A DNA stretch of 64,000 bases, taken from positions 21,757-85,756 of the forward strand of contig JANMMZ010000029.1 of assembly GCA_031373665.1 (NCBI GenBank). The letters are read 5' to 3'. Positions within the stretch are counted from its first letter, which is position 1. Every line of letters begins with the position of its first letter. Shown piece after piece: positions 41,055 through 48,897 of the stretch. The translations under genes were made by a program, and so were the position numbers. Source of the stretch: M3007 sp031373665. GTDB lineage: Bacteria > Bacteroidota > Bacteroidia > Chitinophagales > Saprospiraceae. Below the pieces are notes generated by a model. That model saw nothing but the letters and a program-made list of their open reading frames with translations, did no database searches and had not been told where the DNA came from.

Positions 41055-41876
41055 ATGAGCAACTCAAATAGTCTTAGTTTTATTGATCCCAACGCCAAGA
41101 TAGGGAAAAACGTCCGCATTGATCCTTTTACTGTAATAGAAGGCGATGTGGTGATTGGCGATAATTGTCACATACATAATGGAGTAACCATTTATGATGG
41201 TGCTCGTATTGGCAACAACTGCAAAATATACCCTGGAGCCATCATTAGCAGTGCTCCACAAGATTTAAAATATGGTGGCGAAAAAACCCAATTGGTATTG
41301 GGCAATAACGTTGTCGTGCGTGAATATTGTACCCTCAACAGGGGCACTAAGGCCGCAGGAATGACCAAAATCGGGGATAATTCATTGCTAATGGCCTATG
41401 TGCACGTAGCACATGATTGCATTATAGGAGAACGCTGCGTATTGGCCAACAATGTAACCTTGGCTGGCCATATTGAAATAGGCGATTATGCTACCTTAGG
41501 TGGCCTATCGGCTGTGCACCAATTTGTGAAAATAGGAGAACATGCCATGATCGGTGGGGGCTCTTTGGTTCGTAAAGATGTGCCTCCATTTGTGACTGCC
41601 GCCCGTGAGCCGCTGTCATATGCAGGGGTCAATTCTACCGGTTTGCGCCGTCGTGGATTTAGCAATGATGAAATACACCATATCGAAGATATTTACCGGA
41701 TTCTTTTTGCCAAAGGTTTCTCTACCCGAAAAGCCTTGAGTATTGTGGAAGAGGAAATTATACCAACGGTACACCGTGCCCGCATCCTTGAGTTTGCGCG
41801 TACTGCCGAACGTGGCTTGATTAAAGGTTTCAGGACAGTTACTGGCTCTACGACCAAGGTACTGGAAATGGTTTAG
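41055..41876 (+). CDS. lpxA: UDP-N-acetylglucosamine O-acyltransferase
   Basis: 273 aa, slightly longer than the common 255-265. Left-handed beta-helix of hexapeptide repeats (IGKNVRIDPFTVIEGDVVIGDN), catalytic His120 in HVAHDC, and a C-terminal helical part (STGLRRRGFSNDEIHHIEDIYRILF). First step of lipid A synthesis; transfers 3-hydroxyacyl from ACP to UDP-GlcNAc. Belongs to the lpxC/fabZ-lpxA transcription unit, which ends at the terminator at 41900-41940. Confidence 0.96.
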   Translation: MSNSNSLSFIDPNAKIGKNVRIDPFTVIEGDVVIGDNCHIHNGVTIYDGARIGNNCKIYPGAIISSAPQDLKYGGEKTQLVLGNNVVVREYCTLNRGTKAAGMTKIGDNSLLMAYVHVAHDCIIGERCVLANNVTLAGHIEIGDYATLGGLSAVHQFVKIGEHAMIGGGSLVRKDVPPFVTAAREPLSYAGVNSTGLRRRGFSNDEIHHIEDIYRILFAKGFSTRKALSIVEEEIIPTVHRARILEFARTAERGLIKGFRTVTGSTTKVLEMV

Positions 41877-41899
41877 GGTGATTATTTCATCGTGCTGCA

Positions 41900-41940
41900 A
41901 AAAAGGCAACTCCGAGTGATCTTGGGGTTGCCCTTTTTTT
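41900..41940. terminator. Terminator after lpxA
   Basis: AAAAGGCAACTCC pairs with GGGGTTGCCCTTTT around a short loop, followed by T8. It ends the lipid A cluster. Confidence 0.85.
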
Positions 41941-42037
41941 TGCTTATGCTGCAATATTAGAATTTCATTAAAACTGCATTTTAGAGCAACTTTTTAGATA
42001 ACCAACGGTTTCAGTCATAGAAAAAAAGTCTAACACA

Positions 42038-43762
42038 TTGAGTTCACAAACCCTTACGCCCCTGCAACGGTTGGGGCGGCTACTGCTGAGATACCGTAAA
42101 GAGATACGGTTTATTATTCTATATTCGGTTGTGGCCGGCCTTATCAACCTTTCCTTACCCTTGGGTATTCAGGCCATTATTGGCCTTATAGCAGGCGGAG
42201 CCATCTCGGCCTCTTGGGGTGTTTTGGTTCTTTTTGTACTGGTGGGAGCCTTGCTGGTGGGTTTATTGAGGCTCATGCAACTTTCCATCATGGAGTTCAT
42301 ACAACGCCGCATTTTTGCCGATGCGGCTGCGGAGTTTGCGATGCGTTTTCCGAGGTTGCATATAGAGCAATTACAGCGGGAGCATATCCCTGAGTTGGCC
42401 AACCGTTTCTTCGATACCTTGACCCTTCAAAAAGGATTGCCCAAACTATTGATTGATGGAAGCGGTGCCGTACTGCAAATCCTGTTTTGCTTGTTATTGT
42501 TGTCGTTTTACCACCCCATTTTTGTAACATTCTCCTTGATCCTGTTTTTTGCACTATCCATTTTATTTTGGATCACGGCTCCCAAAGGGATGGAAACAAG
42601 CCTGCAAGAATCGAAATATAAATATAAAATCGTATATTGGTTAGAGGAACTAGGTCGGGTTGTTGTAACATTCAAATTGGCTGGAGACAATAATTTTCCG
42701 GTACAACGCACCGATCAACTAACGGTGGAGTACCTCAATGCGCGCACCAAGCATTGGCGTATTTTGATGGTGCAGTTTATTAGCGGAATCGTTTTTAAAA
42801 TCATGATTTTAGGTAGTTTCCTCATCATTGGAAGCCTTTTGGTGATGGAAAATGAACTCAATTTAGGACAATTTGTGGCATCCGAACTATTGGTGTTGTA
42901 CATCATAGAGTCGGTAGAAAAACTGATCCTACTGCACGAAACTGGCTACGATGTACTGACTTCATTAGAGAAAATAGGGCAGGTGATGGATCTCCCCATA
43001 GAGCGGGAAGATGGGATCAGGGTAGAAGAATTCTGTGAGTCGCAACAAGCCATTGGGATAGAAATGCGCAACCTATCGTATAGTTTCGATGGTGATAAGA
43101 CGAGGGTGCTGGACGATATTAACCTTAAAATAGAACCGGGTGAAAGGGTGGTCGTAGCAGGGTACGATGCATCAGGCAAAAGTACCCTCTTACAAATAGT
43201 GTCAGTGCTCAAGCGTGATTTTATAGGAACTTTACTTTTCAATGGTTTGCCTAAGCAAAATCTGCATTTGCGCAGCCTTAGAGAACACATCGGCGATGTC
43301 TCGTCGCAAGAAGACTTATTCAAAGGTACGATCCGTGAAAATATTACGTTGGGTAATGCTCAAGTAAACCTTAAAAAAGTACTGGAAGTCATCGAAACCG
43401 TTGGCCTGCAAGGGTTTATTAGAGATAAGCCAGGGGGGCTCGAAACGGAAATATTGCCCGGAGGGAAGAATACTCCCCGTAGTATTATATCTAAAATATT
43501 GGTTGCTAGGGCTTTGTGTATCAACCCTAAACTCTTGGCGATGGAAGAACCCCTTGGCCATATCGCATTCCAAGATCGGCAGCGGATAGCCCGGCATATC
43601 ACTGATAAGAGCCAACCTTGGACTTTAGTTTGTATCACCACCGATTCCATGTTGGCCTCCATGTGCGACCGCATAGTGGTACTAAAAAGAGGGAAAATAG
43701 TAGCCATCGGCAATTATGATGAGATACGTGCTACCGAACATTTTGATAAAATATTTAAATAG
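42038..43762 (+). CDS. ABC exporter half-transporter (TM domain + divergent ATPase), type I export trio
   Basis: 574 aa starting at TTG 42038; the frame is closed by a stop at 41999 and contains no early ATG, and an A-rich purine stretch precedes the TTG. Residues 1-310 are a six-TM exporter domain without a C39 peptidase; 345-574 are the NBD. Walker A is normal (GYDASGKS, 375-382). Several other motifs deviate: signature LPGGKN (473-478) instead of LSGGQ, Walker B LAMEEP with Glu503 where Asp is usual, no D-loop SALD (GHIA instead) and no H-loop His (CITTDS). The HlyD-like gene starts 4 bp downstream, then the TolC-like gene, so it should drive one-step export of an unknown substrate. Confidence 0.85.
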   Translation: MSSQTLTPLQRLGRLLLRYRKEIRFIILYSVVAGLINLSLPLGIQAIIGLIAGGAISASWGVLVLFVLVGALLVGLLRLMQLSIMEFIQRRIFADAAAEFAMRFPRLHIEQLQREHIPELANRFFDTLTLQKGLPKLLIDGSGAVLQILFCLLLLSFYHPIFVTFSLILFFALSILFWITAPKGMETSLQESKYKYKIVYWLEELGRVVVTFKLAGDNNFPVQRTDQLTVEYLNARTKHWRILMVQFISGIVFKIMILGSFLIIGSLLVMENELNLGQFVASELLVLYIIESVEKLILLHETGYDVLTSLEKIGQVMDLPIEREDGIRVEEFCESQQAIGIEMRNLSYSFDGDKTRVLDDINLKIEPGERVVVAGYDASGKSTLLQIVSVLKRDFIGTLLFNGLPKQNLHLRSLREHIGDVSSQEDLFKGTIRENITLGNAQVNLKKVLEVIETVGLQGFIRDKPGGLETEILPGGKNTPRSIISKILVARALCINPKLLAMEEPLGHIAFQDRQRIARHITDKSQPWTLVCITTDSMLASMCDRIVVLKRGKIVAIGNYDEIRATEHFDKIFK

Positions 43763-43766
43763 CCTA

Positions 43767-45131
43767 ATGCTAAATATATCTGAAAATATACTGCCCAATT
43801 TAAGTGACCTCGATGGACTGAAAAGCCAAAATCAGTTAAAAATGCCCCGTGGCCACCTTAGGTTTCGGAATTTTTTAATCATTCTACTTGGCACATTCAT
43901 CATTTTTATGCTCCTCCCTTGGACCCAAACGGTGCGTGGTGATGGAAGGGTTACCACCTTGCGACCCGAACAACGGCCTCAAGTGCTGCCTGCCACCATA
44001 TCGGGACGGATAGAGCGTTGGTACGTGATGGAGGGTCAGGCGGTCAAAAAAGGGGACACTATTGTACATATATCAGAGGTGAAATCTGATTATTTTGACC
44101 CCAAACTAGTGGAGCGCACTGGAAATCAAGTGACGGCCAAACAAAGTGCGATTGTTGCTTACGGCGATAAAATAGGAGCCTTGGATAATCAAATGACGGC
44201 AATGCGCCAAGAGTTGGATAGCAAAATGGCTCAAATTCGCTTGAAAATCATACAAACGCGCTTGAAAATTGAGAATGACAGCATCAAGATAATACAAGCG
44301 AAGGTGGATATCCAAATCGCTCAGCGGCAATATAACCGAACGGATAGCCTCTTACGAAAAGGGATCAAATCGGTTGCGGAACTGGAGGATAAGCGACTTA
44401 AACTTCAAGAAACAGAGACCAAATTGGTAGCGGCGATCAATGGTTTTGAAAGCAGTAAAAATGATCTTAGTATTTATCAAACCGAACAGCGATTGGTACA
44501 AAATGAATTGGCCAATAAGATCGCAAAGGCGCAAAGCGATCAGTTCAGCACGCGCTCTGATCAATTGGAGGCCGATGTATCCATGAATAAATTGATGATT
44601 GCCAAAGAAAACTACTCATTGCGGTCGGCATTTTACTACATCATAGCCCCGCAAGATGGCTATATCGTGAAGGCTCTCAGACCCGGTATCGGCGAGATGC
44701 TTAAAGAGGGCGACCCTGTGGTGAGTATCCAACCTGCCGATTACGAATTGGCAGTGGAGATGTACGTCCGTCCCATGGATTTGCCTTTGCTTCAGACCGG
44801 ACAAACCATCCGGTTTCTGTTTGACGGATGGCCATCTATATTCTTCAGCGGATGGCCCGGTGTATCTACTGGCACATTTGGAGGCACAGTGGTTGCCGTG
44901 GATAGAAATATCAGTAGCAATGGAAAATTTAGGATTTTGGTGGCACCCAAATCGGGCGATCACCCTTGGCCTGATGCTTTGCAACCCGGCGGTGGGGCTC
45001 AAGGTATTGCCTTGCTGAAAAACGTGCAGGTCTGGTACGAACTGTGGCGGGTACTCAATGGATTTCCTCCCGATAGGTATCAGGAGGCCCAACCAGGAGA
45101 TAAAAATAACAAGAGTTCTTCCAAGAAATGA
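43767..45131 (+). CDS. HlyD-family membrane fusion protein
   Basis: 454 aa from ATG 43767, 4 bp after the ABC gene stop; a longer frame from 43716 overlaps the ABC gene and lacks support. Short cytoplasmic lead, one TM (about 35-55, FLIILLGTFIIFMLLPW), biotinyl-lipoyl-like half (DGRVTTLRPEQRPQVLPATISGRI region), a long coiled coil (about 115-285) and the returning barrel half (IIAPQDGYIVKALRPGIG). It bridges the inner-membrane ABC exporter and the TolC-type channel. The stop overlaps the next gene by 4 nt (ATGA). Confidence 0.9.
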   Translation: MLNISENILPNLSDLDGLKSQNQLKMPRGHLRFRNFLIILLGTFIIFMLLPWTQTVRGDGRVTTLRPEQRPQVLPATISGRIERWYVMEGQAVKKGDTIVHISEVKSDYFDPKLVERTGNQVTAKQSAIVAYGDKIGALDNQMTAMRQELDSKMAQIRLKIIQTRLKIENDSIKIIQAKVDIQIAQRQYNRTDSLLRKGIKSVAELEDKRLKLQETETKLVAAINGFESSKNDLSIYQTEQRLVQNELANKIAKAQSDQFSTRSDQLEADVSMNKLMIAKENYSLRSAFYYIIAPQDGYIVKALRPGIGEMLKEGDPVVSIQPADYELAVEMYVRPMDLPLLQTGQTIRFLFDGWPSIFFSGWPGVSTGTFGGTVVAVDRNISSNGKFRILVAPKSGDHPWPDALQPGGGAQGIALLKNVQVWYELWRVLNGFPPDRYQEAQPGDKNNKSSSKK

Positions 45132-46531
45132 TTAGAAAAATCGCAATTTTAGCACTGTTTTTAGGATCGTACGGACTCGCAGCACAAAACGGCGCAGCCT
45201 TGGAGTGGACGCAGGTACGAACCAATATTCTCCAAAATCATCCGTTTGCCAATCAGGCTTTTTTGTTGGAGAAGTCAGCGGCGGCAGCATTGTTGAGCGC
45301 GAAAGGGGGGTTTGATCCCAAAACTTTTACGACGTATAGCGCTAAAGATTTTAAAGGCAAACACTATTATAGTTTCACCGAAGCGGGCGTTAAAGTGCCC
45401 ACTTGGGCTGGTATAGAAATGAAAGGGGCTTACAATATTGCTAGGGGTAATTTTTTGAATTCGGAACGTGAAATACCTGCCAACGGTCAGGCTTCGTTGG
45501 GTATTCATTGGACATTAGGTCAAGGCTTGGTCTTAGACGACCGCCGTGCCAACCTACGCCGTGCCAATATCGGTATAGATCAAAATGATGCGGAACAAGA
45601 AAACATGTTGAATGTACTGGTGTATGAAGGCGTTAAATCATACTGGAACTGGGTGCTGTTTGAAAACCAATTAGTGGTCACCACAGAAGCCCAAAGGCAG
45701 GCCACCTTGAGGCTCATTGCGGTCCGAGAAAGTTATTTGGAAGGTGATAAACCCGCTATGGATACTTTGGAAGCATATATCCAATTACAAAATCGGCAAC
45801 TTGACCGTAATTTTGCCTTGACCGACGCTCAAAATGCTAAAATCGCGCTTCAATTCTATTACTGGTCTGATGCTCAAGCACCGATTGATACTGCTTTGTT
45901 TGGCAACGCGCCCTTGCTGGTGCTGACACTTTACACCAATATACCCAATATAGATTCTTTGGTGACCGAGGCAATGCTTCAACATCCGGATTTGCGGATT
46001 TATAATGCAGATTTGCGGTTGCTGGACATTGAAAAGCGATTGAAATTTGAAAAAACCAAACCCGTATTTGATTTAAATTACAATATTTTAGGGGCTGGAT
46101 GGTCGTTTTTTCCGACGGGGGGAGTGGCTGGAGCGGGTGTTCTTGCCAATGACTTGAAATGGGGCATTGATTTTAGTTATCCGATCCCGAACCGTAAAGC
46201 CCGGGGTGATTTGCAGATGACAAAGATCAAAATAGATCAAACCAACCTAAAAGTGTTGGAAAAACGCCAGTCTATCGAAAATAAGATACGGCAGTATGGG
46301 AATGAATTGGGCATGTTGTCTCGGCAAATTGCCGTTTATCGCTCCTTGGTGGACAATTACAAATTGCTTTTAGACGCAGAAAATACCAAATTTGTCCTCG
46401 GCGAAAGTTCTATCTTCTTGATCAATACCCGCGAGCAAAAATGGCTGGAATCGCAAGTAAAATACTTGAAATTGCTTTCCGAATTTCGTAAAACGGAAGC
46501 GGCTTTGCGGTGGGCATCAGGTATTAGATAG
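45128..46531 (+). CDS. TolC-family outer-membrane efflux/secretion protein
   Basis: 467 aa with a signal peptide (IAILALFLGSYGLAAQ). Two similar halves of alpha-helical coiled coil and beta-strand segments; LLSAKGGFDPKTFTTY, then DAEQENMLNVLVYEGVKSYWNW and in the second half LRIYNADLRLLDIEKRLKFEKTKP fit TolC-like proteins. It forms the outer-membrane conduit for the ABC/HlyD pair, with which it is translationally coupled. The downstream convergent gene ends 4 bp away with no room for a hairpin terminator. Confidence 0.88.
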   Translation: MIRKIAILALFLGSYGLAAQNGAALEWTQVRTNILQNHPFANQAFLLEKSAAAALLSAKGGFDPKTFTTYSAKDFKGKHYYSFTEAGVKVPTWAGIEMKGAYNIARGNFLNSEREIPANGQASLGIHWTLGQGLVLDDRRANLRRANIGIDQNDAEQENMLNVLVYEGVKSYWNWVLFENQLVVTTEAQRQATLRLIAVRESYLEGDKPAMDTLEAYIQLQNRQLDRNFALTDAQNAKIALQFYYWSDAQAPIDTALFGNAPLLVLTLYTNIPNIDSLVTEAMLQHPDLRIYNADLRLLDIEKRLKFEKTKPVFDLNYNILGAGWSFFPTGGVAGAGVLANDLKWGIDFSYPIPNRKARGDLQMTKIKIDQTNLKVLEKRQSIENKIRQYGNELGMLSRQIAVYRSLVDNYKLLLDAENTKFVLGESSIFLINTREQKWLESQVKYLKLLSEFRKTEAALRWASGIR

Positions 46532-46535
46532 GGTG

Positions 46536-47612
46536 TTATTTTGATACCCATCGCATAATAGTTTCCAACGGCCCATGGGTAAACCACTTGCGCCAAACCA
46601 CGCTAAAAATCACACATATTATAAAAAAAGAGGCCGCAAACGAGAGGACGTATAGTGGTGAACTCGGTACTTCTTCTTCTAGGAGGCCAGTGTAGTGTTT
46701 GCCAGTCATGGTAGCAAACAATATCATGCCCAGCGTAATATGGATGACGTAATGCGAGAGGGTCATTTGACCCGTTTTGGCCAAACTCTTCACCAACCAA
46801 CTCCCTGCAAAACGCTCTCCAATCACCATGCAAATCGGGATCACCATCAAGGCAAACCCAGCGGTAATCATCATAAAGGGCAAATAGGCCGGGAAGTATT
46901 CGCTCATGGTATAATAAGTCAAGAATTCGCTCAAATGCCCCCCTCGAGCCAATAACCTCAATCCTTCAAACAATACAAAAAGGAGGAGCCCAATGAGGAA
47001 TATATTCCGTTTGGTGGCCTTGGGCTGCCAATCTAAACGCCCAAGGTACATACCCACCAAAAAGTAGGCAATCCAAGGGAAAATAGCATTCCAGCCATTG
47101 TATAAGGTGTTTCTAAGGAAGCCCAAGGGTGTCCAGAAGTCGGCATATCCTGCGGTTTCAAAATTCCAACTTGTGTCAATGGGGATTACCCAAAGGAGGC
47201 CATGAAAAATGGCAATGGCAGCGGCAGCAGCCCATAGAAAATATCGCTTGGGGATAAAGAGTAGGAAGGCAGCAATGTGCATATAGCCTCCATAAAAGTG
47301 TAAAATATCGCCCGGCCACCAAGAGAACAGCAACAAGCCCATCGCCACCAAAAACCAAGATCGTTTGATAATAATGGTTTTCAACCGTTGCTTATCGGCT
47401 TGGCTGTATTCGCTCCTGTTGGTCATGAGTGAAACCCCCATACCGGCTAAAATAATAAAAATGGAGGTGGAATTTCCCGTAAAAAGTTTCACGAAATTAC
47501 CGGCCGGTGTTTCATCTCGAAAAGAGCCAAAACAGAAATTAAAATTTACGATGAACATGCCAAAAATGGCATAGGCTCTCGCCAAGTCAAAACCAATAAT
47601 TCTTGGTGTCAT
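46536..47612 (-). CDS. DUF418 / heparan-acetyltransferase-like membrane protein
   Basis: 358 aa, about ten TM segments. N-terminal IGFDLARAYAIFGMFIVNFNF is the conserved start of the DUF1624/HGSNAT-like acyltransferase group, and the C-terminal SLAKTGQMTLSHYVIHITLGMILF matches DUF418. Such proteins are thought to transfer acyl groups across the membrane to glycans or other acceptors. Substrate unknown. Convergent with the TolC gene. Confidence 0.82.
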   Translation of the reverse strand: MTPRIIGFDLARAYAIFGMFIVNFNFCFGSFRDETPAGNFVKLFTGNSTSIFIILAGMGVSLMTNRSEYSQADKQRLKTIIIKRSWFLVAMGLLLFSWWPGDILHFYGGYMHIAAFLLFIPKRYFLWAAAAAIAIFHGLLWVIPIDTSWNFETAGYADFWTPLGFLRNTLYNGWNAIFPWIAYFLVGMYLGRLDWQPKATKRNIFLIGLLLFVLFEGLRLLARGGHLSEFLTYYTMSEYFPAYLPFMMITAGFALMVIPICMVIGERFAGSWLVKSLAKTGQMTLSHYVIHITLGMILFATMTGKHYTGLLEEEVPSSPLYVLSFAASFFIICVIFSVVWRKWFTHGPLETIMRWVSK

Positions 47613-47716
47613 GTTATTATTTGTCTGTTCCTAATAAATTGGTTTTTAGGCTGTAAAAGTATCATTTTAGATGCCTGCCCATTGCAGCCAATCAGCAACC
47701 ATCGCAATAATCCAAT

Positions 47717-47755
47717 AAAAAAGAGCCATTTCGATCGCTCGGAATGGCTCTTTTT
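47717..47755 (-). terminator. Terminator downstream of the tRNA gene
   Basis: AAAAAGAGCCATT and AATGGCTCTTTTT flank a GC-containing loop; symmetric, so it can work in either direction. It lies 1 bp beyond the CCA end of the tRNA. Confidence 0.8.
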
Positions 47756-47756
47756 G

Positions 47757-47833
47757 TGGTGGGCCCGGCAGGAATTGAACCCGCGACCATCTGATTATGA
47801 GTCAGCCGCTCTAACCAACTGAGCTACGGGCCC
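47757..47833 (-). tRNA. tRNA with CAU anticodon (elongator Met or Ile2)
   Basis: Reverse-complement cloverleaf: acceptor GGGCCCG/CGGGCCC with A73 and encoded CCA, D-arm GCTCAGTTGGTTAGAGC, anticodon loop CTCATAA, T-arm GCGGG-TTCAATT-CCTGC. The intact first acceptor pair excludes initiator tRNA. CAU in the anticodon leaves elongator Met or the lysidine-modified Ile2; I cannot separate them from the sequence alone. The first anticodon-stem pair is a G-A mismatch. Confidence 0.92.
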
Positions 47834-47871
47834 TTGAAGGAATTGAGCAATGATAGATTGGTAAAATATTC

Positions 47872-47879
47872 TACCTTTG
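47872..47879 (+). promoter_or_regulatory. -7 promoter element upstream of rsmE
   Basis: TACCTTTG matches the Bacteroidota -7 consensus TAnnTTTG and is followed by GCGACACC, 72 bp before the rsmE ATG. A matching -33 element at consensus spacing is not evident. Confidence 0.45.
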
Positions 47880-47951
47880 CGACACCTTTTTTTCAAGAAC
47901 GGCGCAAAGGTAAAATAAATTCCATGAATCCAAAAAAATACTGAAAAGTTT

Positions 47952-48689
47952 ATGAATCAATTGTTTTATACCCCCAGAATACAAGACGGACTGGCTACCT
48001 TAGACGAGGAGGAAAGCCGACACCTGATCATGGTCATGCGCCGAAAGGTGGGCGATCGGCTTTGGGTGACGGATGGACTGGGGCGTTATTATGAAGCAGA
48101 AATCGCGGAAACTGGCAAGAAAAATGCTTTTGTGAGGATTATTGCCGAAAAAGGTCAGGAAACAGTGCCTGCCTTTAGCCTACATGTGGCCATAGCACCC
48201 ACGAAGCAAATGGATCGTTTGGAATGGTTTGTAGAAAAAGCCACAGAAATAGGAATAAATGAGATAACCCCCTTGATTTGCCAGCGTTCAGAGCGCGATA
48301 AGTTGCGCATAGACCGACTGCAAAAAGTGGCGCTTTCGGCCATGAAACAATCACTGAGGGCTAGATTGCCCCAAATAAATGAACCCACCCCTTGTAAGGC
48401 TTTCATCAAATCGGCCGAGGCAGATCAGAAATACATACCTTGGTGTGCGGATTCACCGCAGCCACACCTCCAACATTTGCTCAAACCAATGGGGCGTATC
48501 CTGATTATGATCGGCCCAGAGGGCGATTTCAGTACCGATGAGGTGACCTTGGCTCAACAACACGGCTTTTTGCCCGTCAGCCTCGGCGCGGCGCGACTGC
48601 GCACCGAGACGGCGGCATTATATGCCGTCAATGCCGTTCAGTTGGCGGGGGAAGCGTTGAATGTGCTGAATCCGATTCCTCATTTTTGA
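47952..48689 (+). CDS. rsmE: 16S rRNA (uracil(1498)-N3)-methyltransferase
   Basis: 245 aa. N-terminal PUA-like domain (SRHLIMVMRRKVGDRLWVTDG) and SPOUT methyltransferase domain: APTKQMDRLEWFVEKATEIGINEITPL (about 78-104), ERDKLRIDRLQKVALSAMKQS, and the SAM-binding knot LIMIGPEGDFSTDEV with SLGAARLRTETAA near the end. It methylates U1498 of 16S rRNA on the assembled 30S subunit. Monocistronic. Confidence 0.95.
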   Translation: MNQLFYTPRIQDGLATLDEEESRHLIMVMRRKVGDRLWVTDGLGRYYEAEIAETGKKNAFVRIIAEKGQETVPAFSLHVAIAPTKQMDRLEWFVEKATEIGINEITPLICQRSERDKLRIDRLQKVALSAMKQSLRARLPQINEPTPCKAFIKSAEADQKYIPWCADSPQPHLQHLLKPMGRILIMIGPEGDFSTDEVTLAQQHGFLPVSLGAARLRTETAALYAVNAVQLAGEALNVLNPIPHF

Positions 48690-48819
48690 GTGGCTACACT
48701 TTTTTGACGAAAAAGTGGCAAAAGATGAAAGGCATGTAGTGATTTTGGATTGTGAGTACTAATTGTCATATTTCATAATCAAAATACGAATAAAAAACTT
48801 CCCCCCTTCCACTTGATTC

Positions 48820-48840
48820 TGGCCTCGAAAATAGAGGCCA
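48820..48840. terminator. Small GGCCTC/GAGGCC hairpin
   Basis: TGGCCTC-7nt-GAGGCCA followed by TTATTT, upstream of the permease gene. It may end transcription from rsmE, although it lies about 130 bp downstream. Confidence 0.4.
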
Positions 48841-48897
48841 TTATTTAATTTCTGTCAATTATTTTACCGCTCCTTAGTGCAAAAATCCTCTTACAAT

